64,000 bases of DNA from Rhabditophanes sp. KR3021 (Eukaryota > Nematoda > Chromadorea > Rhabditida > Alloionematidae). Where the stretch lies: NCBI GenBank assembly GCA_963281155.1, contig CAUJLY010000002.1, positions 4,464,001 to 4,528,000 of the forward strand, in the 5' to 3' direction. Numbering within the stretch: position 1 is the stretch's first letter; every line of letters begins with the position of its first letter. This document shows, piece after piece, positions 1 to 10,432 of this stretch. The translations under genes were made by a program, and so were the position numbers. The notes beneath the pieces are model-generated. The model was not told the origin of the DNA. It did not search any database and saw only the letters and a list, made by a program, of their open reading frames with translations.

Positions 1-3000
1 GGAGGGGATATGCAAAAAGGACGTAAGTATACCTAAATGCATAAAATACACTATTAGGAACAATCTATTTAAAAAGGAGTTCACGGAAGGTGTTGAGCTG
101 ATATGTGTACGTCCACTGGATATGGATACAAACACATTATAAATAGTACAATATGATATATGGAAATGAATGTATTTATTGACCATATTTTTGTTTTCTC
201 TAAATGAATAATGTACGACAACAGAAGCAGATGTCTTTCTGAATATGATATACACAAATATATTTAGTTACTTATATGGTTCTTTCTCTCGTCTATACCA
301 AAATTGCTTAAATGAAGGTAATAAAAAATTAAAGACAAATAATACATAAAATATAATACACAAATACACATGTATCAATGCAAATAGTCAAATAGTTAAG
401 GCTGTAAAAAGATCCCCTTTGACATAATAAAATTGACTTCACTTATTTAGGAAATAAATATGAAATTGTTATACTTAAAGAGTATTATTTGAGCCTTATT
501 GTACTCCAATTATATTTAGTATAACAAAATCACGCACAATTTAAGAAGCGAAACCTTTCTCTCAACCTTTAATAAATCGAAGTTATGAACTATTTTGTCA
601 GCCATTTTATGAATTATTTCGAAAATATATTTTGTCAAACATTATGAAAATATTTGTGTCGACCCTTTCTCATTAAATAAAATTGAAGTCAAAGAAATAG
701 ATTATTATTTGATATAATGCTTTTGTGTTGTACCTATGGTTTAGTGGTTTGGCTGAGTCAAGACAAATAAATTTATCGTTCCGTTAGTATATTATTTTGT
801 CAGTTCACTTCTAGAATCTCATTTATGTATTTTAGAATATTTTAGCATTAATTTTGATAAATTTTAGAAACTGTGTTGATTTTATATCTTAGAAGGAAGG
901 TTGTATTTGATAGGTTTAGTGTCACAGTCTGAATCATACATATTATATACTTTATTTGATATATCTCCAAAGATTTGATGTTATATAAGCTATATCATCA
1001 AAAGAAGGTTTGCAATAACTATTTTGTGTTGACTCTAGTTAATCTGGACCAGTGATATTGTTGTTTTGTGTCGTAATATTTATTTACTTCAAATATTACT
1101 ATACTTCTTTTAAATAACAATCATAAATAAGACTAATATAGCATTTTTGGCAAGTTGAATAAAAATATTGGCTCAAATAGCTAAATTTAAAGGAAGCGAA
1201 AGGTTATTACTACATGTTCAATAGATGAACTATAAATGAAATTGGATATTTCAAATTGTTAAAAATAGTTGAAAGTGATGAAAAGATAATTATTCGAGCA
1301 TTCATTTAAAGTAGAACAGGCGGAAATAAACATTTTAGCATCTTAAGTATCTTCATTAAAAGTTGGATGGTTATCAAAAACAGACCATTTTATACTAACT
1401 GTACTACATAAATAAATAAATAAAAATAAATAAATGAAATATATTGAAGGACACATTTTAGAAAAGGAGATTAAAATTAAAATAATATGCTTGGCAAAAC
1501 AAACATGTTCCGTTAATATCAATATAGAGGCTTCTTTTGTTAAAGTGTCTTAAATTATAATGATAATGTGTTATAGAATGTTATTTACTAAAATGCACAC
1601 ATAACTAATCAAGAAACAGAGTCAAGTATTTAGTAGTTAAATTGGATATAAAAAAGATGGAGGCAGTTGTTTTTGGTATCAAATTATAAAGTTTCTTAAT
1701 AGTTTGGGTGAGGGGGCAGCCATCAATAAAATTAAGCTTGAAAGCATGACCATGTTTATAAGTAACTTTAATATGAACCAGCACCCATCTTTTGTCATAC
1801 CAAATAGGCACATACAAATGTGTATAGTGTTGTAGTATAGATGGTATGAAAGTTAATCTCTAAATATACAATATGCATAATATACATGTATGTTGCTTTA
1901 AATGCGCAAATCATACCGAAAACAAATTATTATCCTGTTACTTCCTCATTTGCAAACATTGGTACTTCCAAAAGAACGACGATGATGTTATCAAGTGATG
2001 GAGCCATTGTATAACTGGTTTCTACGAATATTTACAGTCGAATCAAAATTAACAATAAAAAGACTACAAATGTGAATAATCTAAATTATGGATCTTTTGT
2101 CATATTCGATCGAAGGGTAGTAGAAACGTGTTGAGGATGTTATTATACGCAATAAAATGAACTACAATACTTTTTTATTTACAGCGTCATAGTACAATGC
2201 AATACTCTGTTCTGTATAAATGGAGCAAAGTTGACCATTCGGCTAATCTTAACACGGTGACTTTTGCGCCTATTTGGACAGCTGAAGTATGGAATAACCC
2301 TTTCTCGGTGTTCCGTAATTAAAAACAATACTATGATTTTTATCTTTATATAACTACTCTAATAACACTCTTTTACTATTATTAAAAACACATTGAAGCT
2401 AATTGTCTCCCTTAAAATTGATAACTAGGGCAGATCATGTCAATTATTTACTCTTTACACGTTCATTTTTAAATGGAAAACAATTATATTTTAAATGACA
2501 ATTTTTGAATATCCTCTACGAAAGATAAAAAGAAAGAAAGCTATTTGCGAATAATTGCAACAAGAAGTATCCAAGTGCTCAAAATGTTACATAAAGATGG
2601 TCTATTACTCCATCCAAATATTGTATGTATAAGACGTTGTAATATTGCTGTTTCTTATATACCTTTATTAATTTATTCAAAATCAATTTCCTATTTCTCG
2701 TATCAATTAATTTATTCCTAATTTGACATATTATTGCGCGCAAAATAATGCATGCACATGTAGTTCTGACATCACACTATGTATTAAAATGCATTAAAAG
2801 TATAAGATTATATGTGGTGCTTGAATTATTGGTAATACATTGATTTGATATTTTAGCAAGCCAGGTAGAGTTGAAATTATTAAAAAACGCCTGCGCTTAC
2901 TAGATGGCAAAAAAAGTTGCGACGTTAGTTGGCTCTTGCTGTAGGTTATTTATGGTCGCGTCTAGTTATTTGACTTATGGTGATAAGAGAGTGGATGTGA

Positions 3001-3110
3001 TTTTACTAATTACGGGATAGATTAATATTGTGCGTTTTATTTGATTAGTAAATAGTAATGAATTTAGTATGATTATTGTGAATATAATGATTATTGTCTT
3101 TTTATTCCAG
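1..3110. other. gene-poor AT-rich leader region
   Basis: No gene model can be supported here apart from the weak remnant at 1605-1859. Open frames are short and riddled with stops on both strands. The stretch immediately before 3111 ends in a pyrimidine-rich 3' splice acceptor that belongs to the following Dbf4-like gene. The region could contain 5' untranslated exons of that gene or regulatory DNA; nothing specific is visible. Confidence 0.6.
1605..1859 (-). pseudogene. possible fragment of an Ulp1/C48-like peptidase domain
   Basis: An open frame runs on the minus strand from 1859 to a stop at 1605 with no proper ATG near its start. The translation contains PIWYDKRWVLVHIKV followed, about 20 residues on, by FIDGCPL. 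The order 'P-I-x-x-x-x-x-W-V-L-V-x-I' and then an acidic residue in a short strand resembles the core of Ulp1-type (C48) cysteine peptidases, in which a His precedes the Trp. Here that His position is Arg, so the fragment would be inactive. No neighbouring exon was found. It could be a decayed transposon-encoded domain or a chance open frame; confidence is low. Confidence 0.22.
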
Positions 3111-4076
3111 ATGTCGAGGAAAGTCGAGCAGAAAGAAAAACAAACTTCGGCAAAATATAGATACGTAGAAGTGATTGATCGGGATCTACTAAAAACTACC
3201 AAAATACCCGTTAAAGGAAGCCGTTTCTTCACCGACATCTACAATTCGCCCCTCTCTAGTAGCATCATATCAACACTTAAATACCTCGATGCCAAAACAG
3301 ACTTATTTTTGGATAAGAATGTTAAATATACTGGTATGATTAGTGATACAGCTGTAAAATCACTGAAAAGGAGTCAAAATGGCAAATATTATTACAGAGG
3401 AACTGATCCAATAATCAGTGCAGCTATCAGCGGCAATGTACCCATTTATGTGGCAAAGGACTTTCAATTATTTTTAAATTCAATGAAAGCCAAAATTGAT
3501 CTCAAAAACAGTGTTAAAAAAGGCAACACCAGTAGTAGGAAATGTGGAGCCTTAGCATTAACTGGAAACTTTATAAAAGCAGAACATATGCACGAAGATA
3601 AAGGCGTATTTGTGCAGAAACAATTGAGCTCTGACAGAATTTGCAAAGTGTATATTTGTTCTGATGCGGGTAAATCCATTTTCCATAAGTGTTCAAGAGA
3701 TGAAGCTTACCGGAAAATGCAAAGGATAAAGCACCGATATGTTTCTGCGGAGAAAAAGTTAAAGTTAGAAGGATATTGCGAATATTGCGCATTTAGAGAA
3801 AAAACTAACAGATTTAAACATACTGCAACAGAAGGGCATCTAAAGAAAGTCAGTGAGCACCTAAGCAGTCTCGATGAATTAGGAGACCAAATAGGGTACA
3901 TAACTCAAAAAATGGATGTAATTAAATCGTTTCCATTCCCACAAAACAAGCGATGTACATTAGAATGTCCTTCATATTTAGCGCCAAAAATGTATAATAA
4001 ACCAACTCCTGTGCAAGAAAGTGTAAGACAATCAGAATCATATCGCTATTCCGAAGCAGAATCTTGTTATGACTAG
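3111..4076 (+). CDS. DBF4: Dbf4-like regulatory subunit of Cdc7 kinase
   Basis: Single-exon reading frame of 321 residues. The chosen start is the ATG at 3111, directly after a strong 3' splice site (tttattccag ends at 3110); an in-frame ATG at 3069 lies within the presumed intron or outron. Residues about 20-130 have a BRCT-like segment ending in RGTDPIISAAISGNVPIYVA, in the place of Dbf4 motif N. Residues about 222-246 contain GYCEYCAF followed by two His, the CCHH zinc finger (motif C) characteristic of Dbf4. The family binds and activates Cdc7 to phosphorylate the MCM helicase at replication origins in the nucleus. The middle motif M is not clearly recognisable and the protein is shorter than animal Dbf4, so a divergent paralogue is possible. 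It converges on the orphan gene downstream. Confidence 0.68.
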   Translation: MSRKVEQKEKQTSAKYRYVEVIDRDLLKTTKIPVKGSRFFTDIYNSPLSSSIISTLKYLDAKTDLFLDKNVKYTGMISDTAVKSLKRSQNGKYYYRGTDPIISAAISGNVPIYVAKDFQLFLNSMKAKIDLKNSVKKGNTSSRKCGALALTGNFIKAEHMHEDKGVFVQKQLSSDRICKVYICSDAGKSIFHKCSRDEAYRKMQRIKHRYVSAEKKLKLEGYCEYCAFREKTNRFKHTATEGHLKKVSEHLSSLDELGDQIGYITQKMDVIKSFPFPQNKRCTLECPSYLAPKMYNKPTPVQESVRQSESYRYSEAESCYD

Positions 4077-4135
4077 CTTGATAGATCATTGGTATGCCAG
4101 TGAATAACTTATAAGTACGATTTACTTTTAAAATT

Positions 4136-4182
4136 AATAAAAACATTTTCTTTGAGACGGCGTTTATTTATTTGGCAATAAA
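4136..4182. terminator. overlapping polyadenylation signals of two convergent genes
   Basis: AATAAA at 4136-4141 serves the plus-strand Dbf4-like gene. Its complement TTTATT at 4163-4168 serves the minus-strand orphan gene that ends at 4246. Cleavage 10-30 bases beyond each signal would make the two 3' ends meet or overlap. Confidence 0.5.
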
Positions 4183-4245
4183 ATTGCATTGCTACAAGTT
4201 CTGATAAAATATATATTAAATTTAGCAATAGACGTAGCATATAGC

Positions 4246-5283
4246 TCATTTTTTGTTTTTGATGGCATTTCCATAGTCAAAGCAAACATTTAATTGATTT
4301 TCTTCCAAATTAAGGCAGTTAATTTTCATGTAAAGTTCATCTGAACCTACAACTTTCATCTTGGCGTGATGGAAGGATGGGAGAGAATTGGTGTAAAATT
4401 CTCCTTTGAGTTTGTCACGAACGACGCATTTTGAGAAACGGGTAGCTCGAAGAAGATCATAAAGTGATTTGGCTCCATTAATAGTTCCAGAAAGACGTTC
4501 TCTAATCAAATACCCTTTAGGGCAAGTTGTGATGGCTAATATTTGAACAATATAATCGTCAAATGAGTAAAGAGCAATGGGCTGGTTGTAGCTTGAAGGG
4601 ATGCCAAGTCTACTGTTAATGTCTCCTGAAGATTTGGGAGAGACCATAGGAATATTGGCTGGCTGGGTAGCATAGAAGACCCTTTTAAATCCCTCGATCT
4701 TGGCATCTTCCGGAACAGCCATGATAACAGTGTAGGTGTGAGTGTCCTTTCTGTTCACATCGCATTGATCAACTACATCCAAAACTTTGATACCTTTCAT
4801 ATCTTTAGTGAGATTTTTCAAGAACTCCGGCAAGCGATCTACTGAAAGGCAGAGTTCATTGTTCTTAAACACTTCAAAGTTCCCTTTATTTTTCTGATCT
4901 TCGACATAATCAGTGGGTACGCCAGATTCAGAAGGTGTATATCCAACTTTAATTGAGTTTTTGGTTGAAGGTGAACGCGGAGAAGATTTCCCATTAGTTA
5001 GCAGTTTCCTAAACTTTTCACTTGAAAAAGAATCAACAGACTTGTTGGAGCTAAACTTTAGTACACGCGTTTGTTCGACCTTCGAGATATCATCCAAATT
5101 AGAAGTGTTGTCATCAGAATCAGTCAGCATAGGAGCTGTCACAGAGGGTATGGAGTTGACTATATGTCTGGGACCTTCTTTCTTGTCAAAGCGTCTGACA
5201 GAAGACATTGGCTTCGATGTTGCTGTGAAACCAGTAAGACTAGAATCGGCAATGTATTCAACAATATTGTTGCGATGCCCCAT
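4246..5283 (-). CDS. orphan protein, 345 aa
   Basis: Intact single-exon frame of 345 residues, unrecognised. The N-terminal half (about residues 20-125) is polar and rich in Ser, Lys and Asp, with SPRSPSTK-like basic/proline stretches suggesting a disordered, possibly phosphorylated region. The C-terminal half (about 130-340) looks folded, with alternating hydrophobic segments and a conserved-looking core around SYNQPIALYSFDDYIVQIL. No signal peptide or membrane segment is seen. A 3' splice-like sequence (ataatataatt-type tract ending aaaacag) lies 29 bases upstream of the ATG, at 5313 on the plus strand. The length and lack of internal stops make it a real gene; no function can be assigned. 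Confidence 0.7.
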   Translation of the reverse strand: MGHRNNIVEYIADSSLTGFTATSKPMSSVRRFDKKEGPRHIVNSIPSVTAPMLTDSDDNTSNLDDISKVEQTRVLKFSSNKSVDSFSSEKFRKLLTNGKSSPRSPSTKNSIKVGYTPSESGVPTDYVEDQKNKGNFEVFKNNELCLSVDRLPEFLKNLTKDMKGIKVLDVVDQCDVNRKDTHTYTVIMAVPEDAKIEGFKRVFYATQPANIPMVSPKSSGDINSRLGIPSSYNQPIALYSFDDYIVQILAITTCPKGYLIRERLSGTINGAKSLYDLLRATRFSKCVVRDKLKGEFYTNSLPSFHHAKMKVVGSDELYMKINCLNLEENQLNVCFDYGNAIKNKK

Positions 5284-5403
5284 AATAAGAATGCATAAGC
5301 AGATCTCGAATTCTGTTTTAATAATATAAATAGGAATTGGTAAATTTCAATTTTATAATATTCAAATTTTGCCAGTCATTCAAATTATCACAGAAAAATA
5401 TAT

Positions 5404-5655
5404 TTACATAAGTGATTGCTTTTTATCCAAATCAGTTCTTTTTACTTCAGCGTAAGTTGCCTTTTCCAGAAGAAATTGCCCAATTGGAACAATAGTAAAT
5501 TGATTCTTGGTTACAGACATCTTAGGGAAGGGTGAGTAAAAAATATGAAAATAAGTATTAAACACTCTAGGATCATTTGGAATGGTGGCGGAAGTGTTGG
5601 ATAGAAGTACTAATGAAAAGGCCGCGCTCAAATATAATTTGTTGTAAACCGTCAT
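5404..5655 (-). CDS. small orphan protein with hydrophobic N-terminus, 83 aa
   Basis: A short open frame beginning with ATG at 5655. Residues about 7-22 (LYLSAAFSLVLLSNTSA) form a hydrophobic stretch that could be a signal peptide or signal anchor; the rest is soluble and ends in a Lys/Asp-rich tail. It lies 120 bases upstream of the orphan gene at 4246-5283 on the same strand, so the two might be co-transcribed. The reading frame is short and unrecognised, so it may be only one exon of a gene or spurious. Confidence 0.35.
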   Translation of the reverse strand: MTVYNKLYLSAAFSLVLLSNTSATIPNDPRVFNTYFHIFYSPFPKMSVTKNQFTIVPIGQFLLEKATYAEVKRTDLDKKQSLM

Positions 5656-6669
5656 TAATAAAAGGTACGCTTTGAATCTTTTTCAGTATTCATCTTATCC
5701 TTTAGTCGAAGTTGCTTCTGTGATATTTGTTGTCTTTGTCAAGTTTAAAATACTGAAATAAGCCATTTCATAAACAGATAAAATATGAGTTATATTTAAA
5801 TTTTAAAATATGTACAATAAATTTGATATTTACCACAATACATACTTTATCACCTCAATTCCTCGTACCATTTAATTTAGTTTGCTACAACATCATGTTT
5901 AATTTAGATTGCCGATCAAATATTAATTGTATTCTTACATTTTTTATTTACTATCTCCCTTGCCACAAGCGCATTTAATATGTGGGCAGTTAATAAATTT
6001 TTTATTGCCCCTGTGATAATAATGAATTAGGGTGGATGAATGAATTATGATTTGGTGCTATATAAGGCAAAAAATAATCCCTTTTTGGTTATATTATTTT
6101 CTACTATCCCCATCTTTATATTTATTGGAAGTCTCTTTTATTTAAATCATTTAATGCTTTTTAGATTGCGGCTATCCTTTGCCTGATAAAACCCATGAAT
6201 CAGACACCTGTTCTTTACTTTGCTCTCCCAACAACATGTTGGATTAATAATTTTGCCTGATATATCTATATTGTTGCACCACGAAACGCATGTATATGCC
6301 ATCTTCTTTCCATAATTACCTTTTGAGCGATTGGTCTAAGTCACTCTAAACAACACAACACAATTAACTCCGTTTTTGTTAAAGTCGGCGAACAAAAGTC
6401 AATTCATTAAATTGCTCCAAAATCATTTGCTTGACCACTTGCTTTGTTGCGTGTCTGAGGTAAATAGTGTGATTTATTATCTACTATACAAAAAACCAGA
6501 TGCTCCCATTTATCAGCTTTAGCGACGACTTTTGTTATCAACGCATGTAATAATTAATTCATAATCAAGTATTAATCCTTAATAATGTACCTGCCAACAA
6601 GAATATTATTTAAAATTAATTAATTTCTCAACAACATATGCTCTCAACAGCAACTTCCCTAATTTAACT

Positions 6670-6769
6670 AACAACTACCTTAGCTAACAACTATCTTAGC
6701 TGACAACTATCCTAGCTAACAACTAACTCAACTACCTTAGCTAAAGCTAACTTAGCTACCAACTAATTC
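6670..6769. repeat. degenerate 16-bp tandem repeat
   Basis: Units of the form aacaactaccttagct recur at 6670, 6686 and 6702, followed by degenerate copies to about 6769. The period is 16 bases in the regular part. Confidence 0.8.
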
Positions 6770-7878
6770 AACTGATATGTGTGCCGTTTAATTAATTATA
6801 ATAAATTATACCTGTTTATTTAATATTAATGGCTTTTCTGATTTAAAGGATCAAATATCTATTAATTATAAAACTGCACATGTATCGTATCTTTTCAGAT
6901 AGATGCGGAAGTAGTAACACATTTCCTGAATGTCTTACAAATAAGCTACTATCTTCGTGGCAAATAAACTGAGGGTAGCAAAATCATTTTTAATGGGTAA
7001 TGGATATGGGATGTTATGGTTAAATTGTTTTTATATAATCGGCTTAAATAAGAAGACCCATTTTGAAATTAAATTTAATTGCTTGTTCCGGTTTGCGGTG
7101 TCTTTTGTTAGGGAATGTAAATTCCGTGACAGTAACTGGTAGGGACCTGTCTTGAAAGATATTGATGTAATATCAAGTCAAATATGATTGAACTCTTTAT
7201 AAGTATGTAGTCTAAAGCATCAAATGCCGAAACGAAAGCCATAAAAAGACAGTTCATGAACTTTAATGATAGTCGATTAATTTTGGGTGCACTAGTATTT
7301 AAATCATCATTTTATGTTGGCGAAATTGTCTCTTTGCCATAAACAATAAAATATGACATATTTGGCTTCATAAATAATTAATTTGCATGATGGTGGAAGA
7401 GACTTCGAATCTGTGTGTGGTTAACTTTCCCCCTAATAAAGTTAAAAGGCAACAACTCGATGTTGCTTGGTTGAGTATCAATTTGATTGTAATTTTGTTG
7501 GCTGGTGCCAGATATTAATAAAAACAATAACATCACTGTATAGGATGGTGTAACTATTACTTTCACCATCATATTAAGTACTGGTACTACGTAAAAGGCA
7601 GCTGACAAAGTGTGAACTTTATTCAGTATCCAACAAAAACAACAGACTTTCTCTTTCCCACTGTTTAGGTGCAAAGAACCAAGTGCTAATCAAGATATAT
7701 ACATGAAAAGAGGCATCTATTTGTGTGATTGTTAACATATGTTTGGAAGTATGATCCATGAAATTGTGTCTATATTTACTTATATTTAACTCAGATACTG
7801 TAAACACACAAAGCTACACTTCTGCATGTATGTGTTAACAATCAAATGATTGAAAATACCCAAATTGTGATAAAGATT

Positions 7879-7954
7879 AACAAAAATATGAATTAACAAA
7901 GTATAATTTAACAAGATGTAAATTAACAAAATATAATTCAACAAATTGTGAATT
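7879..7954. repeat. 15-bp tandem repeat, five units
   Basis: Units like aacaaaatataattc begin at 7879, 7895, 7910, 7925 and 7940 with a period of 15-16 bases. The repetitive minus-strand open frame over this segment is a by-product of the repeat. Confidence 0.85.
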
Positions 7955-8372
7955 ATCAAATTTTCCACCAACATGACAACAAGACACACATCTCAAGACA
8001 ATAAAATATAATGAAATAAAAATTAAATGGAAGCAGAGAATTAAAATAATTTATTATATGGTACAATTTGTTATAAGTCTTTTTTAAAATAAAGGCCCTT
8101 TATATTAAAATTGTTGAATATTTTTTGTTATCAATTGTACTTTTAGGAAATGCCTTTTATGTTAAGGGATAATGTGGACACACAACAACCTTTATGACAC
8201 AATTAAAGTTCATTGTCTTTGTTGGCGGTGCTTGCATGGGTTTACCATACATATTGTTACTACATTGTCTCTAATATTTGCTAGACCATTTGTAAATCAT
8301 TTGATATGACTGTGTTAATTGGATTTACTAAGGTAATAAGACAAATCTTGATATGTGAAATATGTTCAAATA

Positions 8373-8441
8373 CATATTTCTTTATAAAGCATATTCATTT
8401 ATAAGAAATACTCTTTTATAAAACATACTCTTTTATAAGAC
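8373..8441. repeat. 17-18-bp tandem repeat, four units
   Basis: Units resembling catactcttttataaga begin at 8373, 8390, 8408 and 8425. The last two differ at a single base. Confidence 0.8.
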
Positions 8442-9028
8442 ATGTTTTTTGTAATTCTTATTTGCACTTATTTCAGGGTAAAAAATATTTAAACCTGTTG
8501 GTTGAGTAGCTAACTGTTAATGAATAAATTTCATCCCAAATGGCATACCATGGTTCTTTGGCAAATGTTCCATATGTACATTAGATCATAAATAATTTAT
8601 CATTTTCTCCTTTTACCATACTAACAAGCATCCTCTATATTTCAGGCATGTGAGACAAAATCGTCCCTAAATTTATATTCCTATACCATATATTTGTATA
8701 TAATTTTCGCCAACTTTGACTATGTCCATTTACATGTATTTTCATACATCCATTATTTGAGGACTCCTCTTCACACCGATATCTTTGTATAAATACTTTT
8801 TTAATTTTGAAAATATCCAAGAAATTTACTTATTGAGGGAAAAAAGAATTTCATTTTGGCATTCAATATATTAAGCAAAAACAATACAAACATACACATA
8901 AGTCTGATTGTCTGTGAAATTGAATTGTTCAAATCATTTTTTCACATCACTTAAATATTTCTTCTTTACAAATCATTTTCTTCCACCTAATTACTTACCA
9001 TAATCTAAGAAAATTGAAGCAATTAATG

Positions 9029-9080
9029 GTGAGTAGAAGATTCATGCAAATAGTAGTGAGTAGAAGATTCATGCAAATAT
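9029..9080. promoter_or_regulatory. 27-bp direct duplication carrying two octamer (ATGCAAAT) motifs
   Basis: The 24-base sequence beginning gtgagtagaagattcatgca occurs at 9029 and again at 9056. Each copy carries a perfect octamer ATGCAAAT (9044-9051 and 9071-9078), spaced 27 bases apart. The octamer is the classic POU-protein site, and the next gene, 1.35 kb downstream, encodes a POU4 factor. Auto- or cross-regulation is an inference. Confidence 0.45.
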
Positions 9081-10432
9081 ATAACTAAATCTAATATACA
9101 TATTAACAATTATTAACTATATTTTACTATATCCTAGAATTATTCATCAACACCCCTAGTAATTGCGTAGTCTACCCTGAATTGGCAATCGCCTCTTATG
9201 CTTCCATTCTCCTGAATTATTGATATGAATGTTGAATTATTTGTTCACTTCCATACTCATCCTTACTACTTAATTAGGTAACAGGAATCAGATATGAGAT
9301 GTGGTTTATTAATAAGAAGGTTGTTTTCAATTAAATAAGAAATCAGTGTTGTATGGTGCAGTTTATGAATATTATATCTGTAGCATCATTAATGATGCCA
9401 TCATAATTTTCCCTTTTAGGCACATTTTCAGTACATATTAGAGTAATCTTAATGGTGGTGGGCCGTGATTGAATATTTACTATACTACTTACCCTTACCA
9501 TGATTTTTTGGGTCGTTTATTTTGACATAAATCATATGCATACATAATATGGATGTCTTGAACTTTGCTAGCTTGAATAAAGTTTTTGTCTTGTTTTTTT
9601 GTATGTTATGCACATACCATCTATCCTTCCTTCCTATTTTATGTTTGCTTCACAAAAGTATTTTTTATACAAGGTTAAAAGTAAGGCAACAAAAAGTGAG
9701 TTAAATTCTTGTCATAGAGACATCCCACTTTCTCTCAAACTTGGCACAACCCATTTCTTTATACTGTAAGTTTTGCCCAAAGTGCCAATGAAACAGAAGG
9801 GTTACTGCATGTGCCATGGTTGGTTTCATCTTGAATATAAATTTATCTCAATCATGCAACATAAACATACTTTAATACTATTTAGCATACAATACTTTCC
9901 TATACTTTTAGGGGCGCCTCTATTTTGAACCTAAAAAAGAGGTACTGCGCAGATATATTTATGCACAAGTATAAATGTATTTATATGTTGCGTGTGTTCT
10001 TGAGACTTTCATTTTTATATATCCTGACTTAGTATTGGCTGTTAAATTCATTGATGGGTCCTTTTGACACCACCAAAAAAGGGCCTCTTGTAAAGAAATT
10101 TTTATATCAATCATCTGTATTAGTAGCACTAATATTATGTATGATCATCATTATTCATTGTTTGCTATATTGTCATCTACCATCTTCAAATAAGTGTAGG
10201 AATCATTTTACACGGAACTGGAGTTACTAATTTGTGACTTCATGAATAATTTGTTCCCGCATACATAAATTCATAGCTTCGATTATTTATTTATACGCGT
10301 TATAATAAGTTGAAGCTTAATTGTACCTCTTCAGATATAGTTTGCATACAAAGCTAATTAATAAATTTGCAACAAAATTCAAGTATTATTACCCGAAATA
10401 CATTTAAATACTAATTGGTTTGTTTCGTCTGA

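Larger units (their letters stand above)
5656..10432. other. long intergenic region upstream of POU4
   Basis: About 4.8 kb with no supported gene. Open frames at 6957-7142, 7378-7674, 7786-7989 and 8635-8820 are AT-rich or repeat-derived and were not accepted. The region holds four short tandem repeats (6670, 7879, 8373 and 9029), many TAAT cores and two octamer motifs. A developmental transcription-factor gene following such a gap makes cis-regulatory content plausible, but this is inference. Confidence 0.5.

Noticed and set aside
7378..7674. Minus-strand 98-codon frame with a hydrophobic stretch resembling a signal peptide
   Set aside because: AT-rich, no homology, adjacent to a tandem repeat and with no splice or neighbour support; a chance frame is more likely.
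7786..7989. Leu/Ile/Asn-repetitive minus-strand open frame
   Set aside because: It is the translation of the 15-bp tandem repeat at 7879-7954.
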